From the NCBI GenBank assembly GCA_003600225.1, contig QZFT01000022.1, forward strand, positions 1 to 64,000: a stretch of 64,000 bases of DNA, given 5' to 3'. The stretch comes from Pseudonocardiaceae bacterium YIM PH 21723 (GTDB lineage: Bacteria > Actinomycetota > Actinomycetes > Mycobacteriales > Pseudonocardiaceae). The notes under the pieces were generated by a model, which was not told the origin of the DNA, did not search any database, and saw nothing but the letters and a program-made list of their open reading frames with translations. Below are positions 33,196-42,798 of this stretch, in pieces; the stretch's first letter is position 1, and every line of letters starts with the position of its first letter. Position numbers and translations under genes: made by a program.

Positions 33196-34833
33196 GTGGG
33201 CGACTATCCGTTTGATCTTGGTACCTACAGTCGAGCGATCAGTACCCGGTCCGCCGAGGCGCAGAAATGGTTCGATCGCGGGCTGAACTGGACCTACGGG
33301 TTCAACCACGAGGAGGCGGCCGCCTGCTTCACCAAGGCCACCGAAGCCGATCCGGACTGCGCGATGGCCTACTGGGGCCTCGCCTACGTCGCCGGCCCGA
33401 ACTACAACCGTCCGTGGGAGGCCTTCGACGAAGCGGCCACCGTGGACATGCTCGCCGAGGCCCGCAGCCGCCTCGAACAGGCGCGGAAGGCCGCCGCCGA
33501 CGAGACCGAGCGCGCGTTGATCGACGCGCTGACCCGGCGCTACCCGGAGTTGCCGCCCGGCGAGGAGTTCCCGCTGTGGAACGCCGCCTACGCGGACGCC
33601 ATGCGCGCGGTGTACGCGGCCCATCCGGAGGACCCGGACGTGGCGACGCTGTTCGCCGACGCGTTGATGAACCGGACGCCCTGGCAGATGTGGGACCTGC
33701 GCACCGGTGACCCCGCCGAGGGAGCGGACACCGTGGAGTGCCGGGAGGTGCTGGAACGCGGTATGCGCGACCGGGCGACTCCGCATCCCGGGCTGTGGCA
33801 CCTCTACCTCCACCTGATGGAGATGTCCGGCACCCCGGAGGTCGCGCTGAACGTCGGTGACCAGCTGCGCCGGCTCGTGCCGGACAGCGGGCACCTGGCG
33901 CACATGCCCACGCACATCGACGTGCTCTGCGGGAATTACCGGGACGTCGTCGAGTGGAACCACATCGGCATCCAGCAGGACCTGCGCTACTTCGAGTACG
34001 CGGGCGCCTTCAACATCTACTCGCTGTACCGGGCGCACAACTACCACTTCAAGCTGTACGGGGCGATGTTCCTCGGCCAGTTCGAGCCGGCGATGGAGGC
34101 GGTCCACGGCCTGTGGGAGACCATCCCGGAAGACGTGGTCCGGATGGAACAACCGCCGATGGCCGACTGGGTGGAGGCCTACCTGTCGATGCGGACCCAC
34201 GCCCTGGTCCGCTTCGGCCGGTGGCAGGAGCTGATCGACGATCCGCTGCCCGGGGACCGGCGGCTCTACGCCATGACCACCGCGATGAACTACTACGGCA
34301 GGGGTGTCGCGCACGCCGCCCTCAAGCAGCACGACGAGGCGGCCGAGGCGCAGCGGCTGTTCGACGAGGCCGCCAACGCGGTGCCGCACACCCGGTTCCT
34401 GCACGTGGTGCGCTGCCAGAAGATCCTCGGGGTGGCCCGGGCGATGCTGGCCGGGGAGCTCGCGTACCACCGGGGTGAGTACGAGGACGCCTTCTTCTGG
34501 CTGCGGGAGGCCGTGACCCGCGAGGACGCGCTGCCCTACGACGAGCCGTGGGGCTGGATGATGCCCAGCAGGCACGCCCTCGGCGCGTTGCTGCTGGAAC
34601 AGGGACACGCGTCGGAGGCCGCGCAGGTCTACGAGGCCGATCTCGGGCTGACCGACGAGGTCATCCGGGCGAACCGGCACCCGAACAACGTCTGGGCGAT
34701 GCAGGGGCTGTACCGCTGCTATCGGAAACTGGGCCGGGACGCCGAGGCCAGGGTGCTCAAGCCGCAGCTGGACAATGCCCTGGCCCGGGCGGACCAGGGC
34801 ATTGCGACGTCCTGCTTCTGTGCCTGCGGGTGA
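33196..34833 (+). CDS. Tetratricopeptide-repeat protein with cysteine C-terminus
   Basis: This 545-residue soluble protein is built of TPR-like helices. The N-terminal family signature QKWFDRGLNWTYGFNHEEAA leads into ADPDCAMAYWGLAYVAGPNYN. It ends in SCFCACG, a short cysteine motif that recurs at the end of this family as I recall it. No enzymatic motif is seen, and a scaffold or metal-linked role is possible. GTG 33196 lies 7 nt after TAGGCT and is the probable leaderless start; ATG 33169 in frame lies upstream of that promoter element and is rejected. The dispersed-repeat island begins just after its stop. Confidence 0.8.
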   Translation: MGDYPFDLGTYSRAISTRSAEAQKWFDRGLNWTYGFNHEEAAACFTKATEADPDCAMAYWGLAYVAGPNYNRPWEAFDEAATVDMLAEARSRLEQARKAAADETERALIDALTRRYPELPPGEEFPLWNAAYADAMRAVYAAHPEDPDVATLFADALMNRTPWQMWDLRTGDPAEGADTVECREVLERGMRDRATPHPGLWHLYLHLMEMSGTPEVALNVGDQLRRLVPDSGHLAHMPTHIDVLCGNYRDVVEWNHIGIQQDLRYFEYAGAFNIYSLYRAHNYHFKLYGAMFLGQFEPAMEAVHGLWETIPEDVVRMEQPPMADWVEAYLSMRTHALVRFGRWQELIDDPLPGDRRLYAMTTAMNYYGRGVAHAALKQHDEAAEAQRLFDEAANAVPHTRFLHVVRCQKILGVARAMLAGELAYHRGEYEDAFFWLREAVTREDALPYDEPWGWMMPSRHALGALLLEQGHASEAAQVYEADLGLTDEVIRANRHPNNVWAMQGLYRCYRKLGRDAEARVLKPQLDNALARADQGIATSCFCACG

Positions 34834-34844
34834 GGCGTTGCTTC

Positions 34845-35280
34845 TGATGGTCGTCGAAGGATTGCTTTGAGGGAGAGACGGCTTCGGGCTGCGTCTTTCC
34901 TGCCTGGCTGTCTGGTGGGGCACGCCGTTCTGGGTTGTCGGGGCCGCTTCCGCGGGGGACCTGAAGGACGCCATCGTTTACTTGAGCGCACTGAAGGCGT
35001 CCTTTGTTTACCCCAGGTAAACAAAGGCGTCCTTCAGGTACTTACCGTCCACAGTGGACCGCCCGTGTCGGGAGAGTTACGGCGTGTCGCACCGTTTCCG
35101 CATCGTGTCGCCCCACTTGTCGCGTCTTTTAGTCACGACAAGTCAACTCAGTCAACCCGCGCAGCGGCCCCGACGACCCAGACCGGCGTGCGCCCACCCG
35201 ACACGCAGGCAGGAAAGACGCGGCCCCAATCCCGTCTCCCCTTCCAAAGCCGTCCTTCGACGACAAGCCAGACATAACAC
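34845..35280. mobile_element. MITE-like island: inverted dispersed-repeat copies C and D around nested palindromes
   Basis: Copy C (about 34850-34950, minus strand) and copy D (about 35160-35270, plus strand) of the dispersed repeat face each other across about 210 bp. The interior holds ACCTGAAGGACGCC (34959-34972), complementary to 35026-35039. Within that lies a perfect 12-bp hairpin, 35001-35012 with 35016-35027. There is no ORF with coding character and no transposase. The structure resembles a non-autonomous inverted-repeat element, but copies A and B are single, so mobility is inference. Confidence 0.55.
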
Positions 35281-35313
35281 CAACCGGCCTGAAAGCCACG
35301 TTCAGGCGCGGGG

Positions 35314-35604
35314 TCAGCTCAAGCGTAGGGCGACACGGCGGATGGCGGCGGCGAACGGTTCGTCCAGCCGTTGTGTCGGATCGTCGAGTTCGGCGAAGGG
35401 GACGATCGACGGGTGCCCGGGCCGGGTCTGCAGCCGCCAGGCGGCCCAGACATCGTGCACATCCGACCCGGTGACCGCGGTGCCCTTGGCCCGCAGGAGG
35501 ACCGCGTACAGCACGAAGAGATGATCGGCCTCTGCGGGAAACGCGACCCCGTCCGGCAGTTCCGCCCGGATCAGGGCCGCGATCTCCTCCAGGTAAGTGC
35601 TCAC
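35314..35604 (-). CDS. Small conserved actinobacterial protein (DUF7701-like)
   Basis: This 96-residue acidic protein from GTG 35604 has the core LYAVLLRAKGTAVTGSDVHDVWAAW and a C-terminal PFAAAIRRVALRL. I associate these with short conserved hypothetical proteins of actinomycetes (DUF7701-like). No catalytic motif is present. It lies 21 bp downstream of the carboxylic acid reductase gene on the same strand and could be its operon partner, or be independent with a CAGGCT element just upstream. Confidence 0.7.
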   Translation of the reverse strand: MSTYLEEIAALIRAELPDGVAFPAEADHLFVLYAVLLRAKGTAVTGSDVHDVWAAWRLQTRPGHPSIVPFAELDDPTQRLDEPFAAAIRRVALRLS

Positions 35605-35625
35605 CCGCCCAGCCTGACAGATCGG

Positions 35626-38600
35626 TCAGAGCAGGCCGAGGGACTTGAGGTCGTCCGCGTACTTGGCGATCAACTCGACCGTCAGGTGCGGGATGTCCTT
35701 GTCCGGGCCGACCTTGGCCTCCTGCACCGCCGTGTGGAACAGCGGGGCCGGGATGTCGGAGCCGTCGTGGGCGGGCGCCGGCTGCTTCCAGGCGTGTAGC
35801 AGTGGAAGCAGGGAATGCTGGCGCTGCTGCTCCGGCAGGCCGCGGATCGCCGTCTCGAACCGCTCCGCCCACTCGGCGAAGTCGTCGATCCGGTGGATCT
35901 CGTGGCCCAGGCCGGTCAGCCAGTCCACGAAGGTGTCCAGGGAGACGCCGTCGGTGTGCGGGTTGACCGTGTTGTACGTCCGGTAGCCCTCGGTGACCTG
36001 GCTGCCGAGCGTGGCGATGGCTTCCGCGGTGAAGTCGGCGGGCAGGCCGTCGTAGTGCGCCCGGCCGCCATCGGCGTAGAAGGACTTCGGCGCCAGGCCG
36101 GTGGCCAGCACGGACAGCAGGAGCCGGGTGAACATGTCCGGGACGTTCAGCTGTCCGCGGTAGTGGCTGTGCGCCAGGATCATGTCCGACCGGAACACCG
36201 CGACCGGGACGCCGAACCGGTCGTTCGCCTCGCGCAGCAGGACCTCGCCGGCCCACTTGCTGTTCGAGTAACCGTTGGCGTAGCCGTCGCTGAGCGGCCG
36301 GACCGGGCTGGTCCGCCGGATGTCGGCGGCCTCGTCCAGGGCCTGCGGGCCGACATCCGAGGCGACGCCGACGGTGGACAGGTAGGTGACCGGCTTGATC
36401 CGCCCGGTGATGGCCAGCTTGACCAGTTCCGCGGTGCCCACCACGTTCGGGCCGAACATCTGGTTGTACGGCAGCACGTGGTTGACCAGCGCGGCCTGGT
36501 GCACGATCAGATCGACCTCACTGGCCAGCCGGGCCCAGGTCTCGTCGGTCTGTCCCAGTTGCGGGTCGCCCAGGTCGCCGGCCAGGACCTCCAGGGTGCC
36601 GTCGGCCAGCGTGGTGAAGTGCTCCAGCAACCGCGGATCGCCGCTGTCCAGGACGCCTTCCAGCCGGGCGCGGGCCGCTTCCGGGCTGTTGCCACGCACC
36701 GCGACGATCACCTTGCCGCCGACCGGGGCCAGCCGCTCCAGCCATTCCAGGGTGAGGAACCGGCCCAGGTAACCGTTTCCGCCGGTGATCAGCACCGTCC
36801 TGATCGGACCATCCACTGTGGACAGGCCGGTCGCCGCCGCGAGGGTCGGCTCGTCGATGAACTTCTCCAGTGCCAGTTCGGCCGCGGTGATCTCGGTGGC
36901 GGCCGCGCCGTGTACCGAGGCGAAGGTGGGCCGGACATCGCCGGTCCTGGTCTTCTCCACGAACGCGGCGATCGCACTCAGGTCGTTGGCCGGGCTGGTG
37001 ATCACGCCGACCGGGACCTCCAAGCCGAAGATCTCCTGGAGCAGCTGGGAGAAGGTGAGCGCGGACAGTGAGTCGCCGCCCAGGTCGGTGAACCGGGCGC
37101 CGGGGTCGATGTCGGCGCTCGTCGCGCCCAGCAGCGCGGCCGCGGCGCGGCCGACCGTGTCCAGCACGGGACGCTCGGCGCCGTGCTGCCGCAGTTCGCG
37201 CAGCACCGCCTGCTGGCCGTCGGCGAGTTCCCGGTACAGCTGCTCGAGCCGCTCGCCGTACTTGTCCTTCAACCGGGGCCGCAGCAGCTTGTTCACGTCG
37301 GACAGCAGGCCGTTGACGGTGCTGAACGGCTCGGTCTCCACTAGGAAGTCACGCGGGATCTCGTAGGACTGCAGGTCGGCCCGGGTCGCCACCTGCTGCA
37401 GCGACTCGGTCAGCCGGGACTTGACGAGGTCATGGTTCCCGTGTGCCTGGTCCAGCGCGTCCTGCGTCGGTACGACCACTGCGAGGAGGTAGGCCCGCTC
37501 GCTGTTGCCGTAGACGAAGATCTGCCTGACCAGCGGGCTGGTGGCGAACACCGCCTCCAGGTTGGACACCGCGACGAACTCGCCCTGGGACAGCTTGAGC
37601 ACGTTCTTGCGCCGGTCGACGTAGATCAGCTCGTCCGGGCCGAGTTCGGCCATGATGTCGCCGGTGCGGTACCAGCCGTCCTCGTCGAAGACCTCGGACT
37701 GCAGGTCGGGACGCTTGTAGTAGCCGGGGATCAGGGTGCTGGACCTGAGCAGCAGCTCGCCCCGGGGATGTGGGGTGTCGGTGCCGAAGTACCCCAGTTC
37801 CGGCACGTCGATCAGCTTGTAGTCGAGCACCGGTGGGCGGCGCACCATGTTGTCGGTGAGGATCGCGCCCGCCTCGGTGGAGCCGAATCCGTTGTGCAGC
37901 TTCTGCTCCAGCACCGATTCCATGAACTCGATCATCTCTGCGGACAGCGGCGCCGCACCGAAAACGGCGTTGTTGATCCGCCCGCCGAGGACGTCCTCCC
38001 GCAGGTGCCGCTTGATCTCGGCCTCCGGGGTCCCCTTGTCCAGTTCGGACTGGAACAGCTGGTAGACCATGTCGCAGATGCGCGGCACGAACAGCACGTT
38101 GGTCGGCCGGGCCAGGGCGATGTCCTCGAACAGCGTGGAGTTGTCGCTCCTGGCGGTGAAAAAGGCGGTGCCGCCGCCGAGCAGGGTCTGGATCATCAGT
38201 ACCCGGCCGGCGATGTGGCTCATCGGCATGTAGTTGATGGTGATCGGCTCGTCGCCGCCGAATCCGGCCGACTTCCAGATGCCACCCCACAGCGACTTCA
38301 CCAGGCTGTCCGGGTACATGGCGCCCTTCGGGGTGCCGGTGCTGCCGGAGGTGTAGATCAGCAGCGCGAGGGGGTCCTCGTCCGCCGCCGTCGCGTGTTG
38401 GGGGGCCGGCTCCAGGTCCGCGCCCCGGTCGTGCACCGTGCTCAGGGCTTCGAGCAGCGCCGGGTGGTCCAGTTCGGCCACCTTGGCGGCGGCCGCCTCG
38501 AAGGCTTCGCGTTGCTCGGTGACCTCGGGGTGGTAGTCGAACACGATGATCCGGCCGACGGAGGCGGCGTCCTTGGCCAGTTCGATCGCGGTGTCCAGGC

Positions 38601-39012
38601 GTTCGATGCTGGTGGCCAGGATGCTGGGCTCGGTCTCGTCGACGATCGGCCGTAGGACCTGGAGCGGGGCGCTGATCTGCAGCGGGACTGAGACGCCGCC
38701 CAGGTAGTTGATGGCGAGATCGAGGACCTGGTAGTCGATGCTGGTGAAGCCGAGGATGACCACCCGGTCGCTCGCCCGCAGCGGTCGATCGGGGTGGCGG
38801 TGCCAGTCGGTGGCCACCGCGCGAACCCGGTCGAGGAGTTCGTCGTAGCTGATGGTGGTGAAGTGGGGGAGCAGCGAGAGCGTGGCGCGACCGTCCGGGG
38901 TCGTCGTCAGTTCCGTTGCGCGTTCACCGAGAGCCGGCCGGTCCGCGAAGCGCTCCAAGGTGGAGAAGATGAGCTGCGCGAGTCCCGGTGTGGCTTCGAT
39001 CGGTGTGGCCAT
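35626..39012 (-). CDS. car: Carboxylic acid reductase (adenylation-thiolation-reductase)
   Basis: This 1128-residue enzyme reduces carboxylic acids to aldehydes using ATP and NADPH. The adenylation domain has [14 protein letters not shown] near residue 217, FGSTEAGAI and YRTGDIM. The carrier domain has [12 protein letters not shown] with the phosphopantetheine Ser near 648. The reductase domain begins [11 protein letters not shown] near 742 and contains YSNSKWAGE. It needs a phosphopantetheinyl transferase, not seen nearby. GGAGG precedes ATG 39012 by 7 nt. Length and order match Nocardia/Mycobacterium CAR. A 25-bp palindrome lies 32 bp upstream. Confidence 0.97.
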   Translation of the reverse strand: MATPIEATPGLAQLIFSTLERFADRPALGERATELTTTPDGRATLSLLPHFTTISYDELLDRVRAVATDWHRHPDRPLRASDRVVILGFTSIDYQVLDLAINYLGGVSVPLQISAPLQVLRPIVDETEPSILATSIERLDTAIELAKDAASVGRIIVFDYHPEVTEQREAFEAAAAKVAELDHPALLEALSTVHDRGADLEPAPQHATAADEDPLALLIYTSGSTGTPKGAMYPDSLVKSLWGGIWKSAGFGGDEPITINYMPMSHIAGRVLMIQTLLGGGTAFFTARSDNSTLFEDIALARPTNVLFVPRICDMVYQLFQSELDKGTPEAEIKRHLREDVLGGRINNAVFGAAPLSAEMIEFMESVLEQKLHNGFGSTEAGAILTDNMVRRPPVLDYKLIDVPELGYFGTDTPHPRGELLLRSSTLIPGYYKRPDLQSEVFDEDGWYRTGDIMAELGPDELIYVDRRKNVLKLSQGEFVAVSNLEAVFATSPLVRQIFVYGNSERAYLLAVVVPTQDALDQAHGNHDLVKSRLTESLQQVATRADLQSYEIPRDFLVETEPFSTVNGLLSDVNKLLRPRLKDKYGERLEQLYRELADGQQAVLRELRQHGAERPVLDTVGRAAAALLGATSADIDPGARFTDLGGDSLSALTFSQLLQEIFGLEVPVGVITSPANDLSAIAAFVEKTRTGDVRPTFASVHGAAATEITAAELALEKFIDEPTLAAATGLSTVDGPIRTVLITGGNGYLGRFLTLEWLERLAPVGGKVIVAVRGNSPEAARARLEGVLDSGDPRLLEHFTTLADGTLEVLAGDLGDPQLGQTDETWARLASEVDLIVHQAALVNHVLPYNQMFGPNVVGTAELVKLAITGRIKPVTYLSTVGVASDVGPQALDEAADIRRTSPVRPLSDGYANGYSNSKWAGEVLLREANDRFGVPVAVFRSDMILAHSHYRGQLNVPDMFTRLLLSVLATGLAPKSFYADGGRAHYDGLPADFTAEAIATLGSQVTEGYRTYNTVNPHTDGVSLDTFVDWLTGLGHEIHRIDDFAEWAERFETAIRGLPEQQRQHSLLPLLHAWKQPAPAHDGSDIPAPLFHTAVQEAKVGPDKDIPHLTVELIAKYADDLKSLGLL

Positions 39013-39043
39013 TGCGGAGCCTCCAATCGCACGGTGCCGAAAG

Positions 39044-39068
39044 ATCGTTAGATCGGCTAATTAACGAT
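39044..39068. promoter_or_regulatory. Candidate operator upstream of car
   Basis: ATCGTTA (39044-39050) and TAACGAT (39062-39068) are perfect 7-bp arms with an 11-bp centre, 32-56 bp upstream of the car start in AT-rich DNA. The size and spacing fit a dimeric TetR/GntR-type site. No regulator gene is immediately adjacent. Confidence 0.5.
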
Positions 39069-39160
39069 TGTGCTCCTCTTATTGTCGAACCGTCAGTAAG
39101 GTGTGACCTATTCCCCTGGAATCGGGCGCACCTTACGGCGATTTCACGCGTTTGTGGTGG

Positions 39161-40204
39161 TCAGCCGGGTAAGGGCAGCCGGATGAGCAGGCCCATCACC
39201 CGGAGGCGCAACTCGGGCCAGAACCGGGACGTGGTCATCCGGCCGACGACCGTGGACGTCCGGGCGATGCGTTGCGCGGGCCTGCGCCGGATACGGTCGT
39301 ACCTCGTCAGGGCCAGCCGCACGCTGGGCGAGGTGGTCAGGCAGCGGGCCAGGCAGTGCGCGTCGAGGATCGTCTGGTTGGCGCCCTGGCCCATGTCCGG
39401 GGTCATGGCGTGCGCGGCGTCGCCGACCAGGGCCACATTGCCCCGGACGAAGGTGCGCAGCGACGGCGCCAGGTACAGACACTCGTGCCGGAGAACCTCG
39501 TCCTCCCGCGCGTCGGCCAGCAGGCTGGGGATCGGGTCGTGCCAGTCGCCGAACCGGCGGCGCAGTTCGCCTAGGTTCCCATCCGGGGAGACGTGGTCGG
39601 CGGGCAGGCCGATCGAGGCGAACCAGTAGGTGGTGCCACCGTCCATGGGCATGATGCCGAACATGGCGTTCTTGCCCCAGGTCATCCCGCACACCGCGGG
39701 CGGCGGCGCGGCGGAACGGCCGCGATAGGCGATGTAGCCGTTGTACCTGCGCCGGGTCGCGCCGGGGAACACGACCTCGCGCACCGTGCTGTGGATCCCG
39801 TCCGCGCCGATCAGCACGTCGCACTCGGCGGCGAGGGACAGCGGGTCGGTGACGGCCTGCTGCTCCACGATGCCGGCGGGAAGCCGGGCGGCCAGGGCGT
39901 CCAGCAGGGTCGGCCGGGCCACCATGGTGATGGACTCGTCCATCGCCATCCTGGCCACCACGCTGCCGTCCGGTCTGCGCAGTCCGCCCTGCTGGCGGGG
40001 AGTCGCGAGCGCCGCCCAGTCCAGTGGGACGCCGAGTTGGTCCAGCGCCTCCCGCGCCTGCGGCCACATGCTGAGGCCGGTGCCGGTGGCCACCTGCTCG
40101 GGGGAGCGCTCCAGCACCCGCACCCGCCAGCCCGCCTCGTGTAGTCCTACCGCGACCGCCAAGCCGCCGATGCTGCCCCCGACCACGATCGCCGTTTTAG
40201 CCAT
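39161..40204 (-). CDS. FAD-dependent monooxygenase (PHBH family)
   Basis: This 347-residue group A flavin hydroxylase has the N-terminal dinucleotide motif VVGGSIGGLAVAVGL, the middle DVLIGADGIHSTVR (DG motif) and the C-terminal ALVGDAAHAMTPDMGQGANQ (GD motif). The substrate, probably an aromatic or polyketide-like compound, is unknown. ATG 40204 lies 6 nt after a minus-strand TAGTGT without a ribosome site, so it is leaderless. It is divergent from a TetR gene only 31 bp away and probably repressed by it. Confidence 0.92.
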   Translation of the reverse strand: MAKTAIVVGGSIGGLAVAVGLHEAGWRVRVLERSPEQVATGTGLSMWPQAREALDQLGVPLDWAALATPRQQGGLRRPDGSVVARMAMDESITMVARPTLLDALAARLPAGIVEQQAVTDPLSLAAECDVLIGADGIHSTVREVVFPGATRRRYNGYIAYRGRSAAPPPAVCGMTWGKNAMFGIMPMDGGTTYWFASIGLPADHVSPDGNLGELRRRFGDWHDPIPSLLADAREDEVLRHECLYLAPSLRTFVRGNVALVGDAAHAMTPDMGQGANQTILDAHCLARCLTTSPSVRLALTRYDRIRRRPAQRIARTSTVVGRMTTSRFWPELRLRVMGLLIRLPLPG

Positions 40205-40210
40205 ACATCG

Positions 40211-40228
40211 ACACTACGCTTGTAGTCT
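40211..40228. promoter_or_regulatory. Overlapping divergent leaderless promoters with shared palindrome
   Basis: The minus-strand -10 TAGTGT (40211-40216) serves the monooxygenase and the plus-strand -10 TAGTCT (40223-40228) serves tetR. The palindrome ACTAC-GCTT-GTAGT (40213-40226) covers parts of both. One bound TetR dimer would block both promoters. Confidence 0.75.
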
Positions 40229-40235
40229 GGCCATT

Positions 40236-40784
40236 GTGGACAAACGAACGAAGGTGCTGGCAGCGGCGGTGGAGGTGCTCGGCGCCGGTGGCTCGCGAGC
40301 GCTCACCCACCGCGCGGTGGACGCCGCCGCCGGCATGCCCGCCGGGTCCACATCGAACTACTTCCGCACGCGGAACGCGCTGGTCACCGGGGTACTGGAA
40401 TACCTGTCGGAGATCGGTATCGCCGCCATTCAGGAGCTGGCGGGGATGCCCCGGCCGGTCGACGTCGCCGAGTTCGCCCGGCTGATGGCCGGCATGTACA
40501 CCCACCTGCTCGAGCACGGCCGCCTGGCGCAGGTGGCCAGGCGGGTGGTGTTCACCGAGGCCGCCTGGAATGCCGAGCTGCAGGCGGCGATCGGTGAGGC
40601 GGGGGTGCCCTTCCAGCGGTTGATGGCCGACTGGCTGCGTTCACTCGGCGCGGCCGACCCGGAACCGGACGCCCGGCTACTCATGATCTTCCTGGACGGC
40701 CTGCTGGCGGATCGACTGATCCACCCCGATTCCGGGGTGGACGTCGAGTCCGCCATCACCCGCTTCCTGCGGGGCCTGCTCTAA
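40236..40784 (+). CDS. TetR-family regulator of the divergent monooxygenase
   Basis: This 182-residue regulator has an N-terminal TetR helix-turn-helix (VLAAAVEVLGAGGSRALTHRAVDAAAGMPAGSTSNYFRTR) and a ligand-binding C-terminal half. GTG 40236 lies 7 nt after TAGTCT with no ribosome site, hence is probably leaderless. A longer in-frame extension would run antisense through the monooxygenase and is rejected. Its stop overlaps that of the convergent SRPBCC gene by 2 nt. Confidence 0.92.
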   Translation: MDKRTKVLAAAVEVLGAGGSRALTHRAVDAAAGMPAGSTSNYFRTRNALVTGVLEYLSEIGIAAIQELAGMPRPVDVAEFARLMAGMYTHLLEHGRLAQVARRVVFTEAAWNAELQAAIGEAGVPFQRLMADWLRSLGAADPEPDARLLMIFLDGLLADRLIHPDSGVDVESAITRFLRGLL

Positions 40785-41221
40785 CCCTGGGCGGCGATCC
40801 GCTCGGATTCGGTGACCAGGCCCTTGATCAGCTGGCCCTGCATCGTGCCGAGGACCATCTTCACGATCGACGAGGTGCCGGGGATCGTCGGACGGCAGGT
40901 GATCGAGAACCGGATGATCGTCTGGTCGCCGTCCGCTTCCAGCGTGGTCTCGGCGCGGTAGTCCTTCACCGGGGCGCCGGACAGCAGCGTGTAGACCAGC
41001 CGGTTCGGCGCCTCGAACTCCTCGACCCGCTCGCGGATCTTGCTCATCGGCGCCTTCAGCACCCGGATCGCGCCGACGCCGTTCGGAGCCGGATTCCCTT
41101 CGACCTCCAGCGTCGACGAGCGCAGCGGAGTCCACTTGCTCATCCCGCGGTGATCCGACAGCACGGCCCACACCGTCTCGAGCGGAGCGGTGGCCCGGCG
41201 GCTGAGGGAAATCCGGATCAT
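40781..41221 (-). CDS. SRPBCC-family (START-like) protein
   Basis: This 146-residue protein has the SRPBCC lipid/ligand-binding fold. ATAPLETVWAVLSDHRGMSKW starts it, followed by beta strands around RVEEFEAPNRLVYTLLSGAPVKDYRAETTLE and a C-terminal helix. It resembles polyketide-cyclase/dehydrase-like proteins. AGGAG lies 6 nt before ATG 41221. An upstream in-frame extension to 41614 shows no family similarity. It is convergent with tetR, which makes a functional link to the monooxygenase possible only by proximity. Confidence 0.88.
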   Translation of the reverse strand: MIRISLSRRATAPLETVWAVLSDHRGMSKWTPLRSSTLEVEGNPAPNGVGAIRVLKAPMSKIRERVEEFEAPNRLVYTLLSGAPVKDYRAETTLEADGDQTIIRFSITCRPTIPGTSSIVKMVLGTMQGQLIKGLVTESERIAAQG

Positions 41222-41535
41222 GGTCTTCTCCTGGGCGACGTGCGGCTGGTCCTGGTGATGACCGACCCGGAGGACGAGAGCGGGCGCGCCGTCCACGCCG
41301 GCTACCGGTCGCACACAGTTGGTGCCAGGCACTCTAGTTCGTCTGTCCCGCTTTGGCCCGGTCATCTGTTCCAACCGCCGCTGAGAGGTCCCATACCCAC
41401 ATTCTGCGCCCGTTCCACGTCTGCTCGACGAACTTCGGATGCACACCATGTGACCAGCCCACGGCCGGAATAACCGTGATCGTCGAATTGTTTTCATATT
41501 CGGCGGAACAGTGACGTGGCGTGGGGGAGACAACG
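41222..41535. other. Intergenic region between SRPBCC and MFS genes, no gene seen
   Basis: This 314-bp spacer separates divergent genes. It is AT-richer around 41460-41520. No reading frame in it has both a good start and good codon use, and I see no strong palindrome. Confidence 0.45.
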
Positions 41536-42798
41536 ATGTCGGAGGCCGACTGTACGAAGACCCGATTACCACGGGAGTTGTGGGTGGTGGTCGGCTGCAG
41601 TTTCCTTGTCGCACTGGGATTCGGTGTGCTGGCGCCCGCGTTACCGGCGTTCGCCTCGGGATTCCATGTCAGCACGACGGCCGCGGCGTTCGTGATCAGT
41701 GTTTTCGCCCTGGTCCGGCTGGTTTTCGCGCCCACCGCCGGCCGGCTGGTGAGCGCCCGCGGTGAGTTCTGGGTGTACGTGACCGGCATTCTCATCGTCG
41801 CGGCCAGCACCTTCGCGGCCGGATTCGCGCAGACCTACTGGCAATTGGTGGCCTTCCGCGGTCTCGGCGGCGTCGGGTCGGCCATGTTCAGCGTCTCGGC
41901 GATGTCCCTGCTGGTCCGGCTGGCCCCGGTCACCGTGCGCGGCAAGGCGACCGGGATGTTCAACGCCGGATTCCTGGTGGGCACCGTGGTCGGTCCCGCG
42001 TTCGGCACCGTGCTGGTCGCCGGCTCGTTGCAACTGCCGTTCATCGTGTACACGGTCATGCTGGTCATCGCCGCGGCCGCTGCCGCGCTGGCCCTGCGGC
42101 ATTCGGTGCTGGCCGCGGTGGACACGTCCGGCTCGCCGATCGGTTTCCTGGAGGCCGTCCGGCACCGCACCTTCACCGCCGCGGTGGGATCCAACTTCGC
42201 CACCGGCGCCGCCGTCTTCGGGCTGCGGATGGCCCTGCTGCCGCTGTTCGTGATCGCCGTGCTGCATCGCGATCTGACCATGGCCGGCCTGGGTCTGACG
42301 GTGTTCGCCATCGGCAACGTCGCGTTCCTGACCTTCTCCGGACGGCTGACCGACACCTGGGGCCGCAAGCCCCTGGCCGTCAGCGGGCTGGTCATCCTCG
42401 CGGTCGGCACCGCGTTGACCGGCTTCGCGACGACGGCGCCGTCGTTCCTGGTGATCTGCGTGATCTGCGGGATGGGCTCCGGCCTGCTGGCCCCGGCCCA
42501 GGGCGCGGCGGTGGCCGATGTCGTCGGGAACCGGGGCAATGGCGGCCCCGCGCTGGCCGGATTCCAGATGAGCGCCGATGTCGGCGCGATCCTGGGCCCG
42601 TTGATCGCCGGGGTACTGGTGGACCAGCTGTCCTATCAGGCGGCCTTCGCGCTGACCGCCCTGGTGCTGGCCCTGGCGGCCGTGCTGTGGCTGATCGCCC
42701 CGGAGACCCTGCCGACGCTACCCGGCACTGACCCCGATCAACGCGCCGACCAGGTAGGTCGCGCCCGCGGCGATCACCCCGAACCCGAGCTGGCGTAG
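41536..42798 (+). CDS. Major facilitator superfamily exporter
   Basis: This 420-residue MFS transporter has about twelve helices. The first half shows motif A-like GRLVSARGEFW after helix 2, and the second half GRLTDTWGRKPLAVSG. Drug/H+ antiport is the usual role. GGGGGAG lies 7-8 nt before ATG 41536; GTG 41521 is upstream but lacks a site. The hydrophilic C-terminal tail (about 25 residues) overlaps the convergent VIT1-type gene by 81 bp, an unusually long overlap. Confidence 0.9.
   Translation: MSEADCTKTRLPRELWVVVGCSFLVALGFGVLAPALPAFASGFHVSTTAAAFVISVFALVRLVFAPTAGRLVSARGEFWVYVTGILIVAASTFAAGFAQTYWQLVAFRGLGGVGSAMFSVSAMSLLVRLAPVTVRGKATGMFNAGFLVGTVVGPAFGTVLVAGSLQLPFIVYTVMLVIAAAAAALALRHSVLAAVDTSGSPIGFLEAVRHRTFTAAVGSNFATGAAVFGLRMALLPLFVIAVLHRDLTMAGLGLTVFAIGNVAFLTFSGRLTDTWGRKPLAVSGLVILAVGTALTGFATTAPSFLVICVICGMGSGLLAPAQGAAVADVVGNRGNGGPALAGFQMSADVGAILGPLIAGVLVDQLSYQAAFALTALVLALAAVLWLIAPETLPTLPGTDPDQRADQVGRARGDHPEPELA

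Noticed and set aside
33004-34974. Long minus-strand frame opposite the TPR gene
   Set aside because: Shadow of the TPR coding sequence that ends in the dispersed repeat; no recognisable domain.
34845-35280. CRISPR array
   Set aside because: Repeats here are inverted and imperfect with no regular spacers, and no cas gene is in the window.
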